Below are positions 13,801 through 27,200 of a stretch of DNA of 64,000 nucleotides, piece after piece. The first letter of the stretch is position 1. The number at the start of each line of letters is the position of its first letter. Made by a program: the position numbers and the translations under genes. The DNA comes from Bugula neritina. Lineage: Eukaryota > Bryozoa > Gymnolaemata > Cheilostomatida > Bugulidae. Where the stretch lies: NCBI GenBank assembly GCA_964035545.1, contig OZ037768.1:19075700-19139699 (forward strand), written 5' to 3'. The notes beneath the pieces were generated by a model that ran no database searches, was not told the origin of the DNA, and saw only the letters and a list, made by a program, of their open reading frames with translations.

Positions 13801-16800
13801 GGAATACCGGAATTTTATTAACCTGAACTATATCAATATAGCATCTGCTTTTATACTCTTGACACAATAATATAAAAATTGTATTTTACAATGTTTGTAT
13901 GATTTATGTGAAGCTGACATTATTCATATACAGGATAATGGGATGACTAATCAATGTAAACAGCTATTGCGCAATAATACGTCACCCCATGTCATACTGA
14001 CAAGTATAATAAAGTGCAGGTTAGTATCAAAGGATCATAATATATAATGATTTATAGTGTAGAATTTGTGGCATACAGGTAGTTGAAGCTCCACCTGATA
14101 CAAACAAAAACCAGCCCCCTGAAAGTGAAGTGAAACACTTGGCAGCGCGATTAGAAAGTGAGGAAGACTCCGTTCTTGGCAGCGATGATGACTATGAAGA
14201 AGATAGAGATGACTATTTTCGAAAAAATCAGAACAAAAAGTTTTACCCATTGGACTGCAAAAAGGTGTGCAAGTTTTAATTGACGCCATCTCTCTTTGAA
14301 TTTTTTTTAAAACTAGTTTGCCTTTAGAACAGCTTATAACTAAAGTATAAAGTTATAGTGAACAAATTTTAATTTTCTAAGATTTTACTGTGAGATTCTT
14401 GAAAAATTTAGACCTAGTTTTATTAACCTAATCGACTCACTATAACCTAGTTAATATAAAACTAACACATGCCATTGGCTTTATTTCACTTATATAATAT
14501 TGGTTATAAAATGTCAGGTTAACTTTGTTATTCTATTTTTACAAACTCTAAGAGTGATACTAAAGTGATAACCTAAACTAGTATACTTGTTCTGCGTATG
14601 CAATGCATTCAATATATTTTTGTACGCAAACATTCTAATTTTATTAGTAAGTATCAGTAGCTGGTAAACTTACTTAGTACCATATAGACTAATCATATAT
14701 TACCTCTTCCAGAACCGACTGCTAAGATATTTGTGCACATCCTCTATAAAATGTACACCAATAAGCTGTACAAATGTTCCTTCTATAAGAACATACCTGT
14801 GCATGTTTACATCGTATCATACAAAATGAGTTGAGGGTAATACATATGACTATTTCTTATATTTATACATAAAGAAAGCACCCTGATGACATAATATAGT
14901 GTTTTAACTTTTAGGGAATAGATGAATTCAAAAGTTTCTTAAAGGGAACGTCAGGTGAAAAACACTGGATGCTGTGGATTGATATTGATAGAGCGAGGAC
15001 CCTTGGTGTAGATAACATAGATATGCAAATGTAAGTTCTATAGGTAATTACAGACCCTGTGCAACAATTATACTATGTGCATTGAAATGCCTTGTTTGAG
15101 CACATCATTTGTGCTGTAAAATATTCATTTAGGTTAAGAGATTTAATAAGAATATGAGTAACAGATGCACTATACATTTAAATTTCTGTCTTAATTTTTT
15201 AAAATGTTTATTGTCAATTTATCTGATGAGAAAATCAAACAGTTTTTTGAATGAAAGATGTAGTGAAATTTATTCAAAGTTTTTAAGTTGTGCTATACCC
15301 ACAGCTCTTTACAGACAAGCTGTGCCTACAGCCTAGTTCTCAAAAGCAGCCACTTGGCAAAAGTCATGCTAGTGGACATGTCACGTCAGATAGCAAGATG
15401 ATATTGCCGACCGGTGTCATTTTGGTGAAGTGTAGTTAAATTTGGAAGCACAATAAACTAGAGCACCACCGAAAATTAAAATGAAAACCTGGCCTAGTTC
15501 ACTATAAAGGATAAAATAGATTCACAATGTTCTATTCTCCCCCCTCGGAAGTTTGTGTTGTAGCTCTTACAAAGCTTTAAAACCATGTTAGAATATAGCA
15601 AAGTATTGCTTCAGACAGGTCAAACATTATACTTACCTTAAAATCATGTTCTTTTGCACTTACTTCTTGAAAATAGTCAAGCTTTTCTTATAAACACTAA
15701 GGCTTTGATTAGCGTTGTTGCAGAATATTATGTTAAATTATTATCAAATGAAGTTTGCAGTCTTATGTCCTTCCATGCAGGTAAAGTTTGAGTAGTATTA
15801 TCAATACACACTCATCATAAGTCACGTGTCCTGTGATGTAACCCTCAGGTATATAGAAGATGTTAGAGACCGCTACCACAAAAAAGGTGCTGTGTTTGAA
15901 CTGCCTCTTGGTACTAAACAGAAACTGAACTTGGTGGACTCATCTCAGTGGACGATGGAACGGTTGTACAGTTTACAGAACAGTATAGCAGAACCAATTC
16001 TTGTCTATTGGTAAGTTTTATACATTATTAATAATTGTTATAATTTTCAGAGTGCTATATTCTAAAACTGGAAATATTAGGTATTAAAATACAGGTGTAT
16101 GATTTTTTAGTAAAATTTTCACAACTTATATAACATAATTTTATTGATGCTTTTAGTTTTAGTAAATTCTATCTATTTTTAGTAAACTTCTGCGAGTGTC
16201 AAGTCTTGCATTAAATTGCACACATCCTTTATTTGCTGCACATCATAAGAAAAAAGTTGCATCTAAAAAGAAAGTTAGCCATATGCTTCAGAGCCTAAAT
16301 AATATGTTCTTTGAATGCAATAGTTTTTATAGCTAAATGAAACATATTTTCAGATTTTAGCATATGCAAAAGTGCAAAATCTTTGACAATTATCTTAATT
16401 ATTTGAACTCAAAGATAGACAGGTATTGCATCTAGATATAGCCTACCTGTTAATTTCATACTCTTATATATTTTTTTCAGGGCTCCCCGTTATGTAGTAA
16501 AAAATCAAATAAAGGCATATCCTTGCGACGCAAATGCCGACTACAAGCACCAAAAGTTGGTGAGGGTTTCATCAGCCAAACGTCAAATGAATACTCATCC
16601 TGAACCTAGAACCAGCAGCTTGCTTCCTCTTAGACCAAAGAGTTGTAGGCCAAGTGTCAGAACAACAAAGATGGAGATAGATGAACTTTATGCTGTGCCA
16701 ACACCCAAGGTGAGTCGATGTATTATCGTTCGAAGTCTTTTCTTTAAACTATGTTGCGGCTATGTTGAATAGTTTTTGCACTTTCATACGGTTTTCTCGA

Positions 16801-17676
16801 CTTGCAAACTCATCAAAAGATCATAGATTCAAAATCCTAATTTTAATCAAGTTGAGTGATTTTTGAATTAAATATTTCACATATATTCTAGGACTTTGTG
16901 TGGCAACCCCCTGCAACGGTACCTCTGCCAGAAACCCCAACACCAATTGGCCGAAGAAGAACTCATGCCATTGATTCTGTGAAGGTGTGCGTCGATCATG
17001 CTGCAGGCAAGAAACAGAGAAAAGATCATGAAGCTAAGACTAGTAGAGCACCACTTCACCCTTCTCTACGGTAGGAATTACATTCTTACAACTAGTTCAC
17101 TTCTGTGCAGTAGCTTCCTCTCTAATAATTTGTTTCTTTGTTGATTCTTCCAGCTTAATTTAGGCAATATTTAGCATTTTGCTAGACATTCTATGTTCTT
17201 CATAACATCTTGTTTTTAGCTAGTTCACTTGTAGACTTTACCACCTTTTCTTTTACTTGCGCATATTTAATTAGCTTTTATTAAAACTAATATGCCAGGG
17301 TTAAGGCAAGGCCCCACAGTGCTGGCGCATTCAACTTAACCTCCAATCAAACTAAGCCTAGTAGACCCAGACCAGCTACGGCTTCTGCTGCACTTCTACA
17401 CAGTAGAAACAGGTATAGCCAGATCTCTAAATCTGACCTTGCAGTCTTTCATATTTACTAATTTAACATGTTATAATAATTCAATGATTTTGCTTAGATA
17501 TGTAAAAAACTATCCTATTCCTTCTTTTTGTGACCCTGAGTTGAGAATTAAGCAAATGATTTTTAAAAGAAATTAGCATTTACCTAAAACCGAATTTTAT
17601 TTTACTTAATATAAATGTACATAATACATAGTATATAATGTATGATATATGAAATATTATATATATGGTATACCGC

Positions 17677-17772
<96 letters not shown>

Positions 17773-20700
17773 CTTGCCCAGGGCTTCACTTAAAAGCATT
17801 GAAAAAAAAGTGGACTACTTTTGTGTTTTCTCTAAAGTTAACATACATAAAATGCAATTTTGATTGCTGTTTTGATCATCATGATTTGCATTTTATAACA
17901 CACTGTAATACATCTTTTTATTCAAAGTCTGCCTAATATGACAACCCAGAAAGGCTACGATCACAAAGGAGATGATATCCAATCAAAACGAAGTTCATTT
18001 TCTGTGACGGAGACGGGCAACTCCAAGACTCCACCTGATGACTCATCAAGCTCATCTGATTTGTCTGAATTCAATGGAGGGCGGAGAATGAATGCCTTGC
18101 TGAAGGCATTGAGTTGTGAGCATGACTCTGGCATGTTCTTCAGGAGATACATTGAATACACCAAGAATAGGGTTAGCTACTTTCGCTTTGGCTTTGATCC
18201 CAAATAACTTATTCACTGATATGTACTTGTGCTTCAAGTAAATATTTCCAAGCTTTAAAAAATGGAGTGTAGGTCTGTGAATTGGTGTCATTGAGATCCA
18301 TGTGTTTTGGTAATTGAAGCTTAATCATATCAAATGAAGATTTTTAATGTCTGGACAATTTTATTTTGGACACAATGCTAGAGCTGCTATAAGTAGATTA
18401 AAGTTAAGTTTTTACATTTGCATAAGTGCAGATTTTCCCAGCAGTTATCAACTTTTCCTCCTTTCATTTTCAAATAATTTTTATAGCAAAAGCAAGCAAA
18501 TTTTCATGTGGAATGATTATTCACTAGCACAAAGTTTTTTATTTCAGTTTATTGAATATTGTGGTGAATAATGTGAAAAGCTAAAAGCAGGAAAATTAGG
18601 ATGCTATATCACACAATTTTTTTTTATTATTTATTTTGTGTTTTTCTGCATTAAATAGGTGTGGCTATCTTGCATTAAGTTCTGGGAGAATGTCCAGGAA
18701 TACCATAAACTGTTCTATGCTGACTCTCTGGACAGATATCAGGTGAGTTGGTGACTAACCCTTTAGTTATCATTTTTATAATGTTTTCTGCAATACTTAT
18801 GCTAAACCTGAAATTCTACCAGTAGTGTTTGTCTATTTGAAATATAAAAATATTTATGCAGAAACTTGAGAATAAAGACATACAAAACATAAAACATTCA
18901 TTCAATTAACACATGTTAGCTTGTTTTTACAAATACTTGATAAAAAATTTAGTAAGAAAATAGCCATTCTAACCACCATCATAATTGCCTACACCATTCT
19001 TGTGTGGGCAATTGGCTGGTGTTTAAATCTAGTTTTTTGCCATACCACCGGAACACATGTTTTAAATTTATTTTTAAAAACAAAAAAACTTTCAAAATTT
19101 TCTTATTGAACCTGGAGCAAAGAGTTATTGTAAACACTATCAATACTTCAGTAAGCAGAAGTTTGTCAATTTATATTTTACAGGTTTCAAAGAAATCAAA
19201 AGAAATATTTGCTCATTACATAACTAAGACTTCTCTGAAGTTTATTGCCTGCCCCTACAGAACTATTCAAAATGTCCAGAGCCAGTTAAATCCTCCATAT
19301 GAAGAGGTGTTCGATGAAGCAGAGATATATGCGCTGGAGCAGCTGCTTCAGGCTTGGCGGAGTATGGGTTACCAGGACAGACAACTTCTAAGAGAGGTAC
19401 AGAAGTATATTTGTGCTTATTTTCTGAGCGTACATTATGTAATTCTATTAATTTTAGAACTGATTGAAAATTTGACAACTGTAAGCCATTTTCTTAAAAC
19501 ATAACATAGTATTTGTTTGCAATATTATATACTAGATGATTGATAAATTCATAGGAATCAAAAGGAAATATTGGCACTTCTTTATAATTCAATATCTATT
19601 AACTATTTTCTTTTATTCTTTCATCTCATTAATTAGGAATCAGTTAGGTAACAGCAATTTATCATCAGAGAAAAAAATATGAGTTCCGAAAATGAATCAG
19701 CACCTTTACTAAGATACAAATACTGTGCTTTGAATTGTGGTTGAATAATATAGTTTTTACTCAGGTAGAAATAAAATAGCCAACATGCTTTTCACTGGCA
19801 AAAGCAAAAACAGTTTTATTTTTCAAAAACGTTTCAGCTTTTAAAATTGCTATTAGTTTAAAAATAGTTTTTTTAATAACCCTAATAGTTATTGCGGTCA
19901 TTCAAAAATGCATGAAGGACAACATGGCTGATGCTTTAAATCATTTGCTGGTTGCCCTCATACATATTCTTAGTGAGAAGATTGGTTTGCCTGATCTAGT
20001 GGTGAATTGAATCACGCAGAGATCAGCATGATTATACGGCTGTCTGCCAGTTATTGGAGAGGTGGAACTTGATGCTGATCAGTCAAAAATCTTTGCAGAA
20101 ACAAATTTGCTGCTGCTTAAATTCCAAAAACTGAAAGACTGAAAGAAAACGTTTTTATCTCACAAGTCAGCTTTTCCAACCAACAGAAAACTTTAATTTT
20201 AAAGAAAAAGTGGATGTTCTGCTAATTATGTTAAATCAGTTAAAACCTGTTTTATTGAATAAAGATTTTGCTGCCAGCTCTATGCATGCAACCTGTAAAT
20301 AAATTAACTCACTTAGTGGATATGCAATGCATGGGTAAACAAATGGGTACAAACAACATTTCTGGCCTATTTTAGATTCATGTTGCATTGACAGTTGACA
20401 TACACTTTGTTTCCAAGTGTTGAATTATGTGAATTTATTTTCCATTTGCTGTTTGGAAACAGTTGCATCGAATGAAACCACAATCATAAGTTCACGCAGA
20501 CAAAAAACCACAAATTCATCCATTTGCCATGAAAACGCAGTGTATATCACAACATATATGTATACTGTAGAAAATGAACTATTTTGATGCTTTACTCTAT
20601 TCAATGTTCATCAAATACAATCTATTTCAATTTGTTGTCTTTTTAGGTTCAAACTAAAAATATTGTAATCAATCTGGAAACCAAGTCAAAGTTGGTTGTT

Positions 20701-21159
20701 AATCTGCAGCGTAAGGGATTTCTCAGACCAGTAAGTTGGAAGAATTACATTCACGTATAGTTTATAGTTGACATACTATGATGCAGAAGATGTAAATACA
20801 AAATACAACTCCCACTTGCACTGGAAACTATCAGCTTTCCTCAGCTGGGTGGCACATATTTTATCTGCATTATGTTTCCATTGTTTAGAATTATGGGAAT
20901 GAATTTTTCATTTGATGGCTGGAAACAGTTGCATAGACTGAAACCATAACCAAAAGTTATTGCAAGTCGCAATCACAAATCCATCTTGTAGGATCCCTTT
21001 GAAACAATGAAAACACAGTGATATGGCTATTCATGCTTGATCTTTTCAGCAAAATGCTTTATAACTCAGTAATTATAATTATTGGTTAGGTAAATATAAA
21101 GAGGTGATGATTATGTGTGTCCAGAAGTGTTGGCCATGCAGTGATTAACTCAAATTTTG

Positions 21160-21237
<78 letters not shown>

Positions 21238-24200
21238 TTGAAATAAACTAGAAATATAGCAACACTGATTTTGTTAAATTAGATTCTGCTTTTACCTTTT
21301 CATAAACAAAGATATTAAAAACAATTAAATAATATTCCAATCATAAAAGGTTTACTGTAGGTGATTTAAATTAAAAGCTACAACAAATTTAATACATCCT
21401 TGGCACCAACGTTCTCTTGGACTATTGTACAACAAGGATGTTTACAGGGAGATCTGCAACCTGACGAGGATCCTATGGAGAATTTTGAAGACCCGGTGTA
21501 TGATGAGTCACTACTAGAAGCAGTCCCTGAAGACTTTAGAGATTTCAGTCTAGATAAGATTATCAGAACAGCCATTCATTTAGAAAATTTTAGACAATTT
21601 TTACAGGTTAGTAGACAGTGTTGTTAATAAATCAGTTTTGCTGCCATATTGTGAGATGATTTAAAACTTTATTCCACTCAAACGTTGGTTGCTTGAAATA
21701 GTTTAGTCTAAGTTACCACATGTGACATGATTAGTGATTTACAAATTTTGGCTGAATGTTTGAGAAGAATGGTTTAGGGATTACTCAAATATACTTTTAA
21801 TTCCTATTAGATCATTATTCTCAATTTTATATTTACTATAGTACTCTAAAAATACTGAAGATGGATACAATATTATTTGAAATATTAATGTAATTTGCTT
21901 TTTTTAATATAACTAAAGTAGCAATAAAAATGTTTCTTGTTTATTTATTTCTAATAGACTATAGTTGTGTATTATTTCACTCAATGCAAAGCTCTCAAGT
22001 TGTATTTTAGTCTCATTTTGCTACAATGGATCTCAGTTGCTGGATGGACATTGAGGAGTTTCGTAAGATGGATCCAAAACTAACAGATGAAGCTGATACT
22101 AAAGCCAGAGAAATAAAGCAGAAATACTTCAACAAAAAATATTTCTTTGGCCCTAACAGCCCGGCATCAAGAGAGGGTCTTGATAAAGTATGCGAGAAAC
22201 TTTATAAATTAAGTTTTCATATCAGCATATTCTCATCAGAGGCAAACTTTTCTACTTCCGCAAACCCATGTTTTTCTAAATTTTATAGCAATGAAATATT
22301 GTACGTGCATTGCGCTTCATCTTCTAGTTTAGTTGTATGGCAGCTTTACATAAAATTCAATTTCTTCATACCAAACTTCACATAGCCAAAAAATACACAC
22401 AGGTTGACTTTGCTCTGTGATCACCCATGCTACTAACTTTGCCCACCTATTGGTTATATTTTACTTGTCATGTAAAACTATTCTCGCTTCAAACAGTTTC
22501 ATATGAGAGCAATCAAAGTGTTGTTATAATTAGTTTGACTGATTTGCTTAATTTACTTAACTGTATAGTATTAGAAGATGGTGATTGTTAGTTGTTTCAA
22601 CTGCTTCAATTAGCCAATCATAAGGCAGCTAACTGAAAAGACATGACTTGCGTGATGTGACCTTGAAATATCTAAACATATTATTATAAATGTTTACATG
22701 CTTTTAAATACTAATAGCCAATAATGCAGGGTATTTTGTCATTGCTAAGAAGTCATGGCTGTGCAGCTGCTTTGATGCATAAAAAGGCAGTATCCTGTAT
22801 ATGCTGCCCAATTTTGCTCAAAAAAACTCTATATTAAAGCATAATTTTTCTTCAGCCTATAGTTTTTTACGCACATACACACATACACACATACATACAT
22901 ACATACACACATACATACATACACACATACACACACACATACATACATACACACATACATACTTATGTACATACACACATACATACTTCTTTTGCCTCTT
23001 TTATGTTCCTGCTTTAAATGACATTTCCTATAAGAATTTTACAACTTTTCATTTACCAGATGATGAAGTCGGTTGGAGGCTGGGGAAAAATATTTCCAGA
23101 CAGACCAAATGATGATCTAATAATTGGAGCACAGGAATTTGTGAGAGAGAGGCTCTCACTGAAGTGGTTACCCATGTTCCTGGCATCTGATCAGTTTGCT
23201 GAGTTGATTCGGCCGTCTCAGCAGATGGTGAATGTGGCAGAGGCATTACTGCTCAACAAACAGAGGAGAAATCAGAGGATAATGAAGGTTCTAATTTATA
23301 AACTTCTTGATTCTTTTAATTATATTACATTGTTTCAAAAAGTGAATTCTAATGTATTTATTACAAAACAAGTTAATGCCAATACCATCTTTTAACTGCT
23401 CTGCTAAAACTAGTAAGTTGCATAATTTAAAAAAAATGATAATGGCTTCATAGTTGAAATCTTAAGGACTTTAATTAATGCATTAATGTAGTTTTTTTCA
23501 CTTGAACAAATCTAAAATCAAAAATAAAGAAACTTTAGTCATCTTAAGTCTGAAGCCTAATTTTCTTAGTAAGAACAAGGTTTTTCTTATATCTGGAAAC
23601 CATTTTTTTAAGAAAACAGAATAGTTTTTAAATAGATATGTTTAAAATAAATATATATAACTAATTTTTATTTCTGTGGCAGAATGACTTCTGCATCATT
23701 ATACAAACTTGTAAGCTCACTGCAGTTGCAAATCTGCAATTGCAGTAGTATGCTACTCTAATACTACTGCTGATACAAAAAAATGTGAGTTGAAAAATTC
23801 TACAGCGCTTACAGTAAATGTTTTATTATTCATATACAACTTTGTGAAACATGATACATTAGGATGTTGATACCCTGTTGATACACAGTTGATACCCTGT
23901 TGATACCCTGTTGATACCCTGTTGATACACAGTTGATACCCTGTTGATACCCTGTTGATACCCTGTTGATACCCTGTTAATACACAGTTGCAAGTACAAG
24001 GTCCTAAGCATGCATTACTATAGCCTAATCCTACCTTTAGATGTTGGAAGGTGGTTGGGTGTCATCATCAAAAGAGATCATAGCTTTCCGGCGTTCACTT
24101 CTCAATCCAATTGTGTCTTACCAATTCCAAAGATTTGTGTCTATCAAAAGCGACCTGTTAGAGAATGACGTCCTGTTTTGGAGAGAATGTCAGAAATATA

Positions 24201-27200
24201 AGGTTACTATATGTGATACAAATTTGTATATTTTGTGATGACACAAAGCTAGTAATATGGTACGGTGACGATACAAAACTAAAAACATCTGCTATCATAA
24301 TGTTGTTAGCATGAGATGCAACCTGTTGCTAGAAACCTAGTAGTTGTTGTGATGTAAGAGTTACCGCGCCTGCTTGCAAGCCGGCTGTCTGCGGTTCGAA
24401 TCCCAGTTGAGGCAAAAAGTTTTACATAACCATAGTGATTATCATTTTGCCACTCACTTTGCTAAACTCCACCATTTTTGTAGCATCTTCAACATCAGCA
24501 CACAGATGATTCATTCATTGTGCAGAAAATCAATGTGATCATCAACTGCTTTATTGTAACCAACATGGACCCGCCGCTTCAGATTGACATTTCCCAAGAC
24601 CAGGCGGATAGAATAGCTGAGAAGAAAAGAGAGCTTGGACCTTATATTTTCAGAGAGGCTCAGGTAACAGGCAGAAGTTCTCCTAAATATTCACCTCATT
24701 CGCCGCTTATAAAACATTGCGGTAGAAATTATCAGTTTTATCAGATGTAAGTAGACAGAATATTGGGGCTGCTGTTTATTTTATTGAGTGTGAATCGGAA
24801 CTCGAAATTTTTACAGCTGAAAAAGCTGTATAATCAGTGCTAACAGGCAATGCAATTCCACAAATGCAGAATCTGCAAATTATTCATGCATTTTTGTGTG
24901 TAAAACTAGCCTGGATAGTGTATAAAGCCTATCATGATAACATCAGCAATATCCTGAACAAAGTAATAAATGTTTTACTTACTTATAAATGATTTGAACA
25001 CAATTGTTCTTATCTGTACATGAGTGCTCAGAGTTGATGCTGACTAACAAGTATGTTATTCACTAGATCACATGATCTAGTTCAAGGGTGGGCAACTGGG
25101 GCTCCATTTTCCAGCTGCCTTTTTAATGCTTAAGAGAAGTAAAAACTGTCATTGTTATTCTGATTAGCACAGCATAGGTTTGGCGACAAATTACTTTATT
25201 ATAATAAAATTTATTATGTGTAGGACCATATGGCCCTTTGTTTTGGCTGACTTTTAAACTTGGCCCTCGAGCAAAAGAAGTTGCCCCCCTCTGATCTAGT
25301 TTATATATAAGAGTTCTGAATTAGGAGTATAGCTGTCGATTCATTCCTGCAAAAGTGGCTAAAAACATTAACATCTTCAAGACATGTAGGAGAATTACAA
25401 TGCCTCTGTGCGACATATATGCAGTACAGTGTCACATGTTTAAATTATAAATAAACATTTTTCAGGTAAAGCTTCTTTGCAATATTGTTTTCTGTATTTA
25501 GGCCATACACTTCATGCAAAGCTGTATTTAGGCCATACACTTCATGCAAAGCTGTATTTAGGCCATACACTTCATGCAAAGCTGTAATTATACTACAGCG
25601 TAAGCCGTAACGTCTTTGTTCCTTAGTTGACTGTGTTTCGAGTTCTCTTTGAACACTGGACTGAGTTTTGTGCATTCAAAAGCAACACAGCCACAGATCA
25701 GATCCTGCCTACTGTTGAGAGAAAAAGAAGGAGAGCTAAACTAAGAGAGAGACAACGGCTGAAAGAGTTAGAAGAGCAACAAGAGAAGGTAACTTCTAGC
25801 TATTGCCATTATATTCGTTATAGCAACGCGTTATGTATATACATGTGCAACTCTGCTACCAAATGCAGTAACCTAAACACTTAGTAAGGGTTTTGAATTT
25901 GCTTCATGACATAAATTCTATCTTAAAACCTTTATCCGGATTGGATACTTCAATACAACTAGAAATATAATAATGTTTAATTCCAACCATGTTTAATGCA
26001 ACATTTGATCCAATGAACTTTATACAGTATTATTAAGTGTGATCTGCATTTATACAACAGTCAGGCTGATCTACTTTTTGAAGGTGCTGTAATACAAATA
26101 ATAATTTTTGAGAAAACTTTCTGATTACATCTTAATTAACTAGTTCAAATTTTAACCCATGTCTTTGGAGTGTGTGTATAACACATAAAGTTTCCCTAGA
26201 GTAGTTGGTCTGCTTTAGCAAGTTTTGAAAGTGGAATTTAACATTACAATGAGCATCAAGCTTTGTTCTGATGTATTTTGTTTTGCATTGAGAGTGGTTG
26301 AACTACAAACTGAGTTAAGCCTATGATGATGTAGACACTGCATGAAAAAAGATCAAAGAAATGTTTCACTCTATATTTTCATTCTAATATTAAAATCTTT
26401 TCAAAAATTTTAAGTTCAGTGAATTTGAACAAAACATTAATTTACATAAAGCAAGCAATTTGTAAAAACATTGTAGCACATGAAATGTTTTGAGTCAAAT
26501 AATTAGTAGCACTTTGATGTTGTTTACATTGTTTACACTACAACTAATTTTAGGTGTAGAAATAAAGTGTGGTAATAATTTAAAACAACTTGAGATTTGA
26601 TGAATCTCTTTATTATAAGCATGTGTATATATAGAACAATTCTGCGTAATGTAAGAAAAACTGTGTGTATTATGTAAAGTTAGATATGTAATTTTATTAT
26701 AACTTAGCACACTCAACATTATCAGAAGTTTGTGAGTCTTTTACTGATCAATACAAAAGTGTGCTATAAAAAAAATTTAAATTTTGAAAAGTTAAAAAGT
26801 AAAATAGTGGTAGTTATTGGAGTTGTAATGTATAATGAAAACCAGTGTTATGTAATTTATAGACACAAATGAAACTTTGTAACTTGAAAGACAAACGATG
26901 AAATGCAAATGGTTATTTTTTTTTTTAAATTCTTAAATGACTTTTTTAAATAGTTATTCTATTTTATTAGTATCTAGTACAATTAATCATTATTATGATT
27001 GTTGCAGCAACAGGTAAAAAGCTATGCACCTTAGTAGTTCATTAAAGTCCTATATCGTCACTGCATGCTCTTTGTAAGTTTCTCATAATGGGTAAATAAA
27101 TAATTTAAACAACACAACTAGTGGATATTAGTAACTTTGGTTAACACCCTTCAGTAATATAAAATATTCTTTTCTTTAACCACCTTCCAGCTATACTTTT

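Noticed and set aside
13934-14019. Exon-like segment between RGS22 exons 10 and 11 (CAG acceptor, GTTAGT donor)
   Set aside because: It enters in phase 0 and leaves in phase 2, which creates an immediate TAG when joined to exon 11. Direct joining of exons 10 and 11 keeps frame.
17580-17863. Tyr-Ile-rich open frames over (AT)n
   Set aside because: Pure dinucleotide repeat with no splice context or family resemblance.
23864-23989. CRISPR-like array
   Set aside because: Eleven-bp units without unique spacers, inside an animal intron. It is a plain minisatellite. No CRISPR array is present anywhere in the window.
24340-24425. Functional tRNA gene
   Set aside because: A- and B-box-like blocks are present but acceptor and D stems do not pair by eye, and a SINE body follows.
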